Positions 1 through 4,687 of a DNA stretch of 7,735 nucleotides are shown here, piece by piece. Positions within the stretch are counted from its first letter, which is position 1. Each line of letters opens with the position of its first letter. The translations under genes and the position numbers were made by a program. Location of the stretch: NCBI GenBank assembly GCA_964650965.1, contig CAZYYO010000092.1, positions 1 through 7,735 on the forward strand, given 5' to 3'. Source of the stretch: CAZYYO01 sp964650965. GTDB lineage: Bacteria; Bacillota; Clostridia; Lachnospirales; Lachnospiraceae. Under the pieces are notes generated by a model that worked only from the letters and a program-made list of their open reading frames with translations, was not told where the DNA came from and did no database searches.

Positions 1-415
1 GACCTGCAATCTTACCTGCATCCTTGGTAGCCTGACGCTGAGCATCATTAAAATATGCTGGAACCGTAATAACGGCCTCGGATACTTTTTCTCCCAGATA
101 GTTCTCAGCATCTGCTTTTAATTTCTGAAGAATCATTGCAGAAATCTGCTGTGGAGAATATTTCTTGTCATCAATAATACGTCCATTGTCTGTACCCATA
201 TCTCTCTTAATAGAAGAAATGGTGTGGTCTGCATTGGTAACTGCCTGACGTTTTGCAGGCTCTCCAATTAATCTTTCTCCAGTTTTTGTGAATGCTACGA
301 TACTAGGTGTGGTTCTTGCACCTTCCTGGTTAGCAATAACGGTAGGTTTTCCGCCTTCCATAACAGCTACACAGCTGTTGGTTGTTCCTAAATCAATACC
401 AATAATTTTTCCCAT
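1..415 (-). CDS. dnaK: DnaK (Hsp70) chaperone, N-terminal part, runs off window
   Basis: This is the 5' end of the Hsp70 chaperone gene: 138 full codons are visible and the rest lies beyond base 1. DnaK is a cytoplasmic ATP-driven chaperone that holds and refolds client proteins with DnaJ and GrpE. The translated start contains the Hsp70 phosphate-1 signature GIDLGTTNSCVAV (about residues 5-17), and the visible end contains the second nucleotide-binding-domain stretch PAYFNDAQRQATKDAGKIAG. Only the nucleotide-binding domain is seen; the substrate-binding domain is missing. The ATG at 415-413 follows an AGGAGG ribosome site at 424-429, well spaced. It lies 83 bp after grpE in the hrcA operon. 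I see no CIRCE copy in that gap, so expression should depend on the hrcA promoter or on an unseen internal one. Identification is secure. Confidence 0.97.
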   Translation of the reverse strand, partial: MGKIIGIDLGTTNSCVAVMEGGKPTVIANQEGARTTPSIVAFTKTGERLIGEPAKRQAVTNADHTISSIKRDMGTDNGRIIDDKKYSPQQISAMILQKLKADAENYLGEKVSEAVITVPAYFNDAQRQATKDAGKIAG

Positions 416-498
416 GATTATTTCCTCCTAAATAATATCACAATGATATTTTTCTTTTCCTTTATTTTGTAACGTCTCAAAGAGACATTGCTGGTAAT
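416..498 (-). other. grpE-dnaK intergenic spacer with two small hairpins
   Basis: The 83-bp spacer between grpE and dnaK contains two short inverted repeats. One is GTCTC-3nt-GAGAC (474-486), extendable across one mismatch to 471-489. The other has 7-bp arms with a 3-nt loop (434-440 and 444-450) and sits just upstream of the dnaK ribosome site at 424-429. Neither is followed by a run of T on the minus strand, so they do not look like terminators. They could set mRNA stability or processing between cistrons, which is inference. No CIRCE and no convincing promoter were seen. Confidence 0.45.
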
Positions 499-1158
499 TT
501 AATTTGCCACCTTGACCATGCTGTGTCGAACCACTGTTTCACGGTACATGTAGCCTTTTTGAAGTTCTTCTACGACTTCATTTTCTCCAAATCCTTCATC
601 CTCTACATGCATAACTGCATTATGGAAATTAGGATCGAATTCCTGACCAACTGCCTGAATTGGAGTAACTCCTACTTCCTCTAGGCTGGTCATCAGCTGC
701 TTATATATCTTATTCATTCCGTCCACAAAAGAATCATCTCCCTCTGGACCTGCTGCTGCAAGACCTCTTTCAAAGTTATCTACAACAGGAAGTATTTTCT
801 CTACAATACCTTTCGCTCCCATTTCATACATCTGGGATTTTTCCTTCTCACTTCTTCTACGGAAGTTCTCAAATTCGGCCATTTGACGTTTTACCTTGTC
901 ATTTAGCTCTTCAATCTGTTCATCCTTCTTATCCTTCTTTTTCTTAAAGAATTTTGATTCAGATTTGCTTTCCTTTGTGCCCTTGTCATCAGCCTCAGCT
1001 GTTTCGGAAGCTGTTTCTGTTGCCTCTTCCTGTGTTGCCTCCGCTGATTCCTTGTCTAAGAAATCCTCTTCTACTATTGTTTCTGTTTCGTTTTCAGCTT
1101 CTGCTGTAACATTAGCTTCTTCCTGGATAATTTTCTTATCCTTTTCTTCTGCTGCCAC
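499..1158 (-). CDS. grpE: GrpE nucleotide exchange factor
   Basis: This 219-residue protein is GrpE, the cytoplasmic co-chaperone that releases ADP from DnaK. Residues 1-58 are low-complexity and rich in Glu, Ala and Thr. A very basic patch (KFFKKKKDKK, about 69-78) leads into the long dimerising helix (about 79-135), which carries the typical AEFENFRRRSEKEK segment. The C-terminal beta-wing domain contains FDPNFHNAV (174-182) and ends in GYMYRETVVRHSMVKVAN. The length is slightly above the usual range of roughly 180-210 residues because of the acidic N-terminus. The start is GTG (1158-1156), chosen because AGGAGGT at 1164-1170 is ideally placed. That site overlaps the hrcA stop codon, so translation of the two genes is probably linked. 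It is the second gene of the CIRCE-controlled operon. Confidence 0.97.
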   Translation of the reverse strand: MAAEEKDKKIIQEEANVTAEAENETETIVEEDFLDKESAEATQEEATETASETAEADDKGTKESKSESKFFKKKKDKKDEQIEELNDKVKRQMAEFENFRRRSEKEKSQMYEMGAKGIVEKILPVVDNFERGLAAAGPEGDDSFVDGMNKIYKQLMTSLEEVGVTPIQAVGQEFDPNFHNAVMHVEDEGFGENEVVEELQKGYMYRETVVRHSMVKVAN

Positions 1159-1163
1159 TTTTT

Positions 1164-1170
1164 ACCTCCT
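1164..1170 (-). promoter_or_regulatory. grpE ribosome binding site overlapping hrcA stop
   Basis: AGGAGGT on the minus strand lies 5 nt from the GTG of grpE and shares a base with the hrcA TAA (1172-1170). It fixes the GTG start and suggests that ribosomes finishing hrcA can reinitiate on grpE. Confidence 0.85.
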
Positions 1171-2207
1171 TATGTGTCGGTATTCTTCAGAATCTTATCT
1201 AATTGGGATTTTAGATTCTTCAGATTATCCATTACATTTTCATAATCCATTCGTTTAGGACCAATAATACCAATGGTTCCCTTAACGCCTTCACCTAATT
1301 CATAGGTTGCGGTTACTACACTGCAATCCTTCATGGTCTGAATTGGTGATTCATTTCCTATATAAACCTGAATTCCAGTTTCGCTTTCGCCATCCTGGGC
1401 ATCAGTTAACAGGTCAACTAATGTCTGTTTTTCTTCTAATGCTGATATTAATTCGCTAGCTTTCTGGGAATCACTCAGCTCCGGATATTTGAAAATATTG
1501 GTTGCTCCACTTGTGTAGATTTCCAAATCATCATCTTCTTGTATGGTATCTGCTACCGTATTTAATACCTGTGCAATAATTTCTTCATGAATTCCTGCCA
1601 TTTCCTTCAGCTTGGTTATCATTCCCAGGTTAATTTCATGAACGGTTAATCCATTTAAATTGGTATTTAGCAGAATGTTTAATTTCAACAGCGTCTCATT
1701 ATCTAATGGTTCCGCTACTGGAATAATCTTATTCTTTACTACATTTCCTCCCATCACTACTACCGATAGAATCTGATGCTCATCTACTACAGAAAGCTGA
1801 ACAAATTTCACTCGGTTAGAGGAATTAGATGGTGCCGTTATCATGGTTGCATATTGGGTATTATTGGCTAATACCTTGGCAACCTGCTTTAGCATTTTCT
1901 CCATCTTCTCTGTTTTCTCAATCACTAGCTCCTTCATTTCAGATACTTCCTGATCCTTAATCGCAATCAGGTGGTCCACATAGAAGCGATAGCCTAAGTC
2001 AGATGGGATTCTTCCAGCTGAAGTATGGGGCTGTACAATATACCCAAGCTCTTCTAGGTCTGACATCTCATTTCGGATGGTGGCTGAACTTAAATTCAAA
2101 TCAGAATACTTGGAAATGGTTCTAGACCCCACCGGTTCTCCTGTCTCCAGATAATTCTGAATGATTGCATTTAATATTTTCTCTTTTCTATCATCAAGAT
2201 CGTTCAT
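1170..2207 (-). CDS. hrcA: HrcA heat-shock repressor
   Basis: HrcA is the DNA-binding repressor that holds CIRCE operators shut. In the well-studied Bacillus system its activity depends on GroEL. The 345-residue reading has an N-terminal winged helix-turn-helix: the recognition segment SSATIRNEMSDLEELGY lies at about 40-56, followed by the family-typical QPHTSAGRIPSDLGYRFYVD (59-78). The GAF-like and dimerisation region makes up the remainder. The same frame is open upstream to an ATG at 2288, which would give 372 residues. That codon sits inside the CIRCE operator and has no ribosome site, whereas the ATG at 2207 has GAGGTGA just upstream, and 345 residues fits the family. It is the first gene of hrcA-grpE-dnaK and should repress itself through the CIRCE at 2278-2304. 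Confidence 0.96.
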   Translation of the reverse strand: MNDLDDRKEKILNAIIQNYLETGEPVGSRTISKYSDLNLSSATIRNEMSDLEELGYIVQPHTSAGRIPSDLGYRFYVDHLIAIKDQEVSEMKELVIEKTEKMEKMLKQVAKVLANNTQYATMITAPSNSSNRVKFVQLSVVDEHQILSVVVMGGNVVKNKIIPVAEPLDNETLLKLNILLNTNLNGLTVHEINLGMITKLKEMAGIHEEIIAQVLNTVADTIQEDDDLEIYTSGATNIFKYPELSDSQKASELISALEEKQTLVDLLTDAQDGESETGIQVYIGNESPIQTMKDCSVVTATYELGEGVKGTIGIIGPKRMDYENVMDNLKNLKSQLDKILKNTDT

Positions 2208-2211
2208 GCAC

Positions 2212-2218
2212 TCACCTC
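2212..2218 (-). promoter_or_regulatory. hrcA ribosome binding site
   Basis: GAGGTGA on the minus strand lies 4 nt upstream of the ATG at 2207 (7 nt from its GAGG core). It is the reason for choosing this start over the in-frame ATG at 2288. Confidence 0.75.
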
Positions 2219-2277
2219 GTATCACCAGTACCTGTGCTTGTTTTGTATCTGGTTTGCTGCTGAAAGTTTTTAAGTTG

Positions 2278-2304
2278 TTAGCACTCATTTGTTTGGAGTG
2301 CTAA
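2278..2304 (-). promoter_or_regulatory. CIRCE operator (HrcA binding site)
   Basis: This is a perfect 9-9-9 inverted repeat, TTAGCACTC (2278-2286), 9-nt spacer, GAGTGCTAA (2296-2304), matching the established CIRCE consensus at every arm position. It starts only a few bases downstream of the expected transcription start of the hrcA promoter. Bound HrcA would therefore block initiation or early elongation, and the transcript carries the hairpin near its 5' end. It is the only CIRCE copy I see in the window. Confidence 0.98.
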
Positions 2305-2317
2305 TATCTTTAAACAT

Positions 2318-2346
2318 AAGATAGCACTGCATTTTGGCTTTGTCAA
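2318..2346 (-). promoter_or_regulatory. Sigma-A-type promoter of the hrcA-grpE-dnaK operon
   Basis: On the minus strand the -35 box is a perfect TTGACA (2346-2341), followed by a 17-nt spacer and a -10 box TATCTT (2323-2318). This predicts a start near 2311, about 7 nt before CIRCE, and a leader of about 104 nt ahead of the hrcA ATG. The perfect -35, optimal spacing and position next to CIRCE make this convincing. Confidence 0.9.
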
Positions 2347-2408
2347 CAGGAATATTTTATTTTATAGAATTTTTATATTTGGTTTCCTTTATGCGTATTG
2401 CAAATGTA

Positions 2409-2460
2409 AAAGCTCCTGAAGGGCTAATCCTTAAAATATCATTAGACCATCAGGAGCTTT
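2409..2460 (-). terminator. Hairpin terminator after the zinc-ribbon gene
   Basis: Arms 2409-2419 and 2450-2460 form 11 perfect base pairs (AAAGCTCCTGA and its complement). The stem continues inward after single mismatches with 2 bp and then 5 bp (CTAAT/ATTAG, 2424-2428 and 2441-2445), leaving a 12-nt loop. Read on the minus strand it begins 30 nt after the zinc-ribbon stop and ends in TTTT then ACATTT, a modest U-tract. It separates the zinc-ribbon transcript from the hrcA promoter. The A/T-flanked symmetry would allow termination in either direction. Confidence 0.85.
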
Positions 2461-2490
2461 ATGTATTTATTTGTTAATTCTATTCTTCTC

Positions 2491-2700
2491 TTAGCTGGTT
2501 AAGAAATCTAAGATATTCATTCCTGTAGATGTCTTAGAACGATATAGTTCTGTATAACCACAGTTGGTACAGGTGATCGTGATAAATTTCTTGTTCTGAA
2601 CATCGAAAATTTTCGCAAGGTCTCCTCCAGTTGCCTGGAACTGATCCTGTTCAAAACCGGTGTTTCCACATTTTGCACAACGATACTGCATCTGATCCAT
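2491..2700 (-). CDS. Small zinc-ribbon protein, DUF2082/zinc-ribbon family
   Basis: This is a 69-residue protein with two CxxC knuckles, C8-x2-C11 and C44-x2-C47, each followed by Gly, the pattern of a four-cysteine zinc ribbon. The stretch between them (FQATGGDLAKIFDVQNKKF) and the TCTNCGYTELY after it match what I recall of the Pfam family once called DUF2082, described as a probable nucleic-acid-binding zinc ribbon. No biochemical function is established and I do not assign one. The ATG at 2700 is supported by AAGGAGG (2708-2714) with 7-nt spacing. It has its own putative promoter upstream and a hairpin terminator downstream, so it looks like a single-gene unit set between hemW and hrcA. 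A 66-residue out-of-frame overlap (2517-2717) is a shadow. Confidence 0.9.
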   Translation of the reverse strand: MDQMQYRCAKCGNTGFEQDQFQATGGDLAKIFDVQNKKFITITCTNCGYTELYRSKTSTGMNILDFLTS

Positions 2701-2744
2701 AGTAGTTCCTCCTTCATTATGTTATATCTGTTATTGATAGCTAC

Positions 2745-2772
2745 TTATCATATTACTTCTTACTTATGATAA
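2745..2772. repeat. Inverted repeat over the zinc-ribbon promoter
   Basis: TTATCATA (2745-2752) and TATGATAA (2765-2772) are perfect 8-bp inverted arms around a 12-nt spacer. The heptamer TACTTAT also occurs directly repeated at 2742-2748 and 2761-2767. The centre-to-centre spacing of the arms is 20 bp, about two helical turns, which suits a dimeric regulator, but no regulator is identified. Confidence 0.5.
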
Positions 2773-2778
2773 AATCAA
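2750..2778 (-). promoter_or_regulatory. Putative sigma-A promoter of the zinc-ribbon gene
   Basis: Minus-strand TTGATT (2778-2773), a 17-nt spacer and TAATAT (2755-2750) form a plausible promoter, with start near 2743 and a leader of about 43 nt. An 8-bp inverted repeat (2745-2752 and 2765-2772) covers the -10 box and most of the spacer. AT-rich sequence makes chance matches common, so confidence is moderate. Confidence 0.5.
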
Positions 2779-2855
2779 CTGCTGCATTGATTGCAGGTCT
2801 TGCAGGTCTTAGCGTACCATGTTGTTTCTTAACTTACTTGTAAAACTCTCTTTGT
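2773..2855. other. Non-coding stretch upstream of the zinc-ribbon gene with tandem 9-mer
   Basis: Apart from the -35 box, this stretch holds a perfect two-copy tandem repeat of TTGCAGGTC (2791-2799 and 2800-2808). I see no gene, RNA fold or terminator here. It is the boundary between ordinary AT-rich intergenic sequence and the repeat zone that starts at 2856. Confidence 0.5.
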
Positions 2856-2972
2856 GGGGGATACGTCTCTATATTCGTCACCCTCCCCCAGACCAGTGTG
2901 TTTCGCGGGCGTATATGCATCCTGCTAGCTTCAGTTTGGTGGATTTCACTCTCTATTCTTCCCTCCGCCCCA
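2856..2972. repeat. 117-bp repeat unit, copy 1
   Basis: This is the first of two direct copies with a 134-bp period. It consists of a 35-bp element A1 (2856-2890), a 47-bp linker (2891-2937) and a related 35-bp element B1 (2938-2972). A1 is identical to A2 in copy 2. The linker shares the core GCATCCTGCTAGCTTC (2918-2933). A1 has GGGGGA/TCCCCC ends able to pair (TGGGGGA at 2855-2861 with TCCCCCA at 2884-2890). B1's pairing is weaker because G is replaced by T at 2940. Reading frames through it on both strands carry no recognisable protein. Confidence 0.9.
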
Positions 2973-2989
2973 GGGCAGTTAAGCTTCTT

Positions 2990-3106
2990 GGGGGATACGT
3001 CTCTATATTCGTCACCCTCCCCCAAGCACATAAGTTTCACTGGCGTATCTGCATCCTGCTAGCTTCCGTTTGGGGGATTTCAATCTTTATTCTTTCCTCC
3101 GCCCCA
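2990..3106. repeat. 117-bp repeat unit, copy 2
   Basis: This is the second copy, separated from the first by 17 bp (2973-2989). Element A2 (2990-3024) matches A1 at all 35 positions. B2 (3072-3106) matches B1 at 31 of 35 and A at 23 of 35, so A and B are themselves diverged versions of one element. Here the terminal pairing is longer: CTTGGGGGA (2987-2995) with TCCCCCAAG (3018-3026), 9 bp, and GTTTGGGG (3068-3075) with CCCCAAAC (3102-3109), 8 bp. Pairing extends into flanks that differ between copies, which hints that the hairpin itself matters. Confidence 0.9.
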
Positions 3107-3228
3107 AACCATAGAGATGCAAGCTACAAATTGTAAGAAGAACCGCCTATCGAATCACTAACGCCCGACACCTCAATCACAAACGCCCTGTGCCCTGCAA
3201 CCTGCATCCTTATTTTGCAAAGTAAATT
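3107..3228. other. Non-coding stretch between the two repeat elements
   Basis: This stretch of about 120 bp is free of genes and rich in C on the plus strand. It holds one short imperfect direct repeat, AATCACTAACGCCC (3153-3166) and AATCACAAACGCCC (3175-3188), 13 of 14 identical at 22-bp spacing. No promoter, terminator or coding signal was recognised. Confidence 0.5.
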
Positions 3229-3309
3229 GGCAGATTGCACAGCTTGTGTCAGGTTGATGTTGCTATAGCAGGGAATTAGGTATTCTTAGCATTCCATCCC
3301 AAACAGCAA

Positions 3310-3332
3310 TTCACAGACACGATGTCTGTGAA
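3310..3332. repeat. Perfect 10-bp hairpin inside the palindromic element
   Basis: TTCACAGACA (3310-3319) and TGTCTGTGAA (3323-3332) are perfectly complementary around a 3-nt CGA loop. It lies immediately next to a second hairpin (3334-3367) within the centre of the 236-bp element. Confidence 0.85.
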
Positions 3333-3333
3333 A

Positions 3334-3373
3334 GACTTGCCTGAGCCATGGATGGCGAATGCAAGTCGCTTGC
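3334..3373. repeat. Second hairpin with a competing alternative stem
   Basis: GACTTGC (3334-3340) pairs with GCAAGTC (3361-3367), enclosing an inner GCCA/TGGC stem (3345-3348 and 3353-3356). The downstream arm can instead pair as GCAAG (3361-3365) with CTTGC (3369-3373). The two folds share the same bases and exclude each other. Whether any RNA is made here is unknown. Confidence 0.6.
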
Positions 3374-3489
3374 GTCCCCCATTTCGCACATAACTCATGG
3401 AATGCTTAGAATACCTTATTCCCAATATGGCACCATCAACCAGACACAAGCTGTGCAATCCGCCTCCCTTACTCCCAAAACTCCCACAT

Positions 3490-4686
3490 CTACTCCAACA
3501 AGAATTCCGCCAACGCATAATTACTAACATCCTGTCCCTGTTCTGTGAGAAAAATCCTGCCTTCCTTCATATCCAGTAGTCCTTCCCCACGAAGCTTATC
3601 TATCCCATCCTTATACACTGCTTCAATGGGCACTCCAAAATAAGCTTCAAATGCATCCCTGGTAATTCCACAATTCATCCGAAGCCCCAGGTACATAAAC
3701 TCCGACATGGCTGCCTTTCTAGATACCGGCTCTATCTCTTCCCATACAGGTGAGTACAACTCCTGCACCGTCTCTACCTCTGATAAAGCTTCCAGCTTTT
3801 CCATATAATTATAAATATCTCTTACATTGCTGTAGCGGGTTTCTTCTATTAAGGATGCCGCACCAATCCCCAGTCCAAGATAGCTGGCTCTCTGCCAATA
3901 TCCAATATTATGCTTACATTCATATCCTGCTTTTGCATAATTGGATATTTCATATTGATGATATCCATGCTCCATAAGATACTGCTGGGTCATTTTCCCT
4001 AGTTGAAACTCCTCATCTTCGGAGGGAAGAAACTCCGTGTCCATCCCTGCATGCTGCTTCACAGCATCAAATTTATATTGCTCATAAAAAGGGGTGCCAG
4101 GCTCAATGATAAGGGAATACGCGGAAATATGCTCCGGTTTTAGACGAACCACCTGTTGCAGGGTATGCATCAGCTTCTCACTGCTTTGCCCGGGGAGCCC
4201 TGTCATTACATCAATGTTAATATTATGGAATCCGCAATTTCTGGCCAATTCATAGGTATGGAGAAAATGTTCCCAGGTATGAATTCTTCCAAGAAGCTTC
4301 AGTTCTTCATCATTGGCGGACTGAAGTCCAATACTGATTCTATTCATACCAAGGCTGCGATATACATTAAATTTTGCCTCTGTAACTGTCCCGGGATTGC
4401 ATTCAATGGATACTTCTGCTTCAGGGCTTACCTGGAAGCTTTGGTGAACGCACTTGATAATGTCTATCATCAATGCTTCATCTAACCAGGAAGGCGTTCC
4501 TCCCCCAATAAAAAGAGTGACTATCTGATACTCCTTCATTTGTCTTCCCATATAACGAATTTCCTTCAGCAGTGCATTGGTATAGCGCTGCTGAACCTTT
4601 TCGTCATATGCTTTCGACAGGAAATCACAATAGTCACATTTTCGAACACAGAATGGAATATGAATATATAATTCTAATGGTTTCAT
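3490..4686 (-). CDS. hemW: HemW, radical SAM heme chaperone-like protein (formerly HemN-like)
   Basis: This 398-residue radical-SAM protein has the cluster-binding motif C13-x3-C17-x2-C20 in IPFCVRKCDYCDF, followed by GGGTP (61-65), ECNPG (95-99) and the RISIGLQS segment (116-123). It carries the HNxxYW motif at 259-264 (CKHNIGYW), a mark of HemW. HemN, the true oxygen-independent coproporphyrinogen III oxidase, differs by having a fourth cysteine directly after the CxxC pair, and here that position is Phe22. HemW is thought to bind heme and deliver it to target proteins rather than oxidise coproporphyrinogen. The C-terminal part (about 325-398) fits the HemN_C-type winged-helix domain. The ATG at 4686 lies one base after the lepA stop, so translation is probably coupled. 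The TAG stop is followed within 25 bp by the 236-bp palindromic element. Confidence 0.95.
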   Translation of the reverse strand: MKPLELYIHIPFCVRKCDYCDFLSKAYDEKVQQRYTNALLKEIRYMGRQMKEYQIVTLFIGGGTPSWLDEALMIDIIKCVHQSFQVSPEAEVSIECNPGTVTEAKFNVYRSLGMNRISIGLQSANDEELKLLGRIHTWEHFLHTYELARNCGFHNINIDVMTGLPGQSSEKLMHTLQQVVRLKPEHISAYSLIIEPGTPFYEQYKFDAVKQHAGMDTEFLPSEDEEFQLGKMTQQYLMEHGYHQYEISNYAKAGYECKHNIGYWQRASYLGLGIGAASLIEETRYSNVRDIYNYMEKLEALSEVETVQELYSPVWEEIEPVSRKAAMSEFMYLGLRMNCGITRDAFEAYFGVPIEAVYKDGIDKLRGEGLLDMKEGRIFLTEQGQDVSNYALAEFLLE

Positions 4687-4687
4687 T

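Larger units (their letters stand above)
3229..3464. repeat. 236-bp palindromic element with long inverted arms
   Basis: The left arm (3229-3297) and right arm (3397-3464) are inverted copies of each other: by hand alignment about 60 of 69 columns match, with one gap. The 99-bp centre contains further perfect hairpins. No transposase is present, and I see no clear target-site duplication at the ends. Candidates are a MITE-like non-autonomous element, a dispersed intergenic palindrome, or a structured RNA. It starts 25 bp past the hemW stop, so a hemW read-through transcript would fold here. Without a U-tract it is not a classic terminator, though it could protect the mRNA 3' end. Open frames across it look spurious. 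Confidence 0.85.

Noticed and set aside
896..1258. Plus-strand 120-residue Ser-rich protein
   Set aside because: It is antisense to the low-complexity acidic start of grpE. The Ser/Phe bias is the mirror of the Glu/Lys codons.
2856..3106. CRISPR array
   Set aside because: The 35-bp elements have spacers of 47, 17 and 47 bp, the two 47-bp spacers are homologous to each other, and the copies fall into two diverged types. No cas genes are present.
2819..3136. Plus-strand 105-residue protein with hydrophobic stretches, and minus-strand 68-residue protein at 2834-3040
   Set aside because: Both are read straight through the repeated units, repeat the same peptide because the DNA repeats, have no convincing ribosome site, and resemble spurious repeat-derived calls.
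3334..3367. Kink-turn or SECIS-like RNA suggested by the tandem G-A pairs
   Set aside because: The asymmetric 3-nt bulge of a kink-turn is not present, and no selenoprotein or plus-strand gene is nearby. It is kept only as a note on alternative folding.
3229..3464. Rho-independent terminator of the lepA-hemW operon
   Set aside because: The arms are very long and imperfect, and no U-tract follows on the minus strand. A role at the mRNA end remains possible but is not shown.
3276..3579. Small proteins across the palindromic element (minus 3276-3530, plus 3397-3579)
   Set aside because: They translate the inverted arms and overlap the hemW 3' end in other frames. No ribosome site or family features are seen.
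3750..4485. Plus-strand frames inside hemW
   Set aside because: They are antisense shadows of a well-supported conserved gene.
3490..4686. Calling this gene hemN (coproporphyrinogen III dehydrogenase)
   Set aside because: It lacks the additional cysteine after the CxxxCxxC motif typical of HemN and has the HNxxYW motif of HemW.
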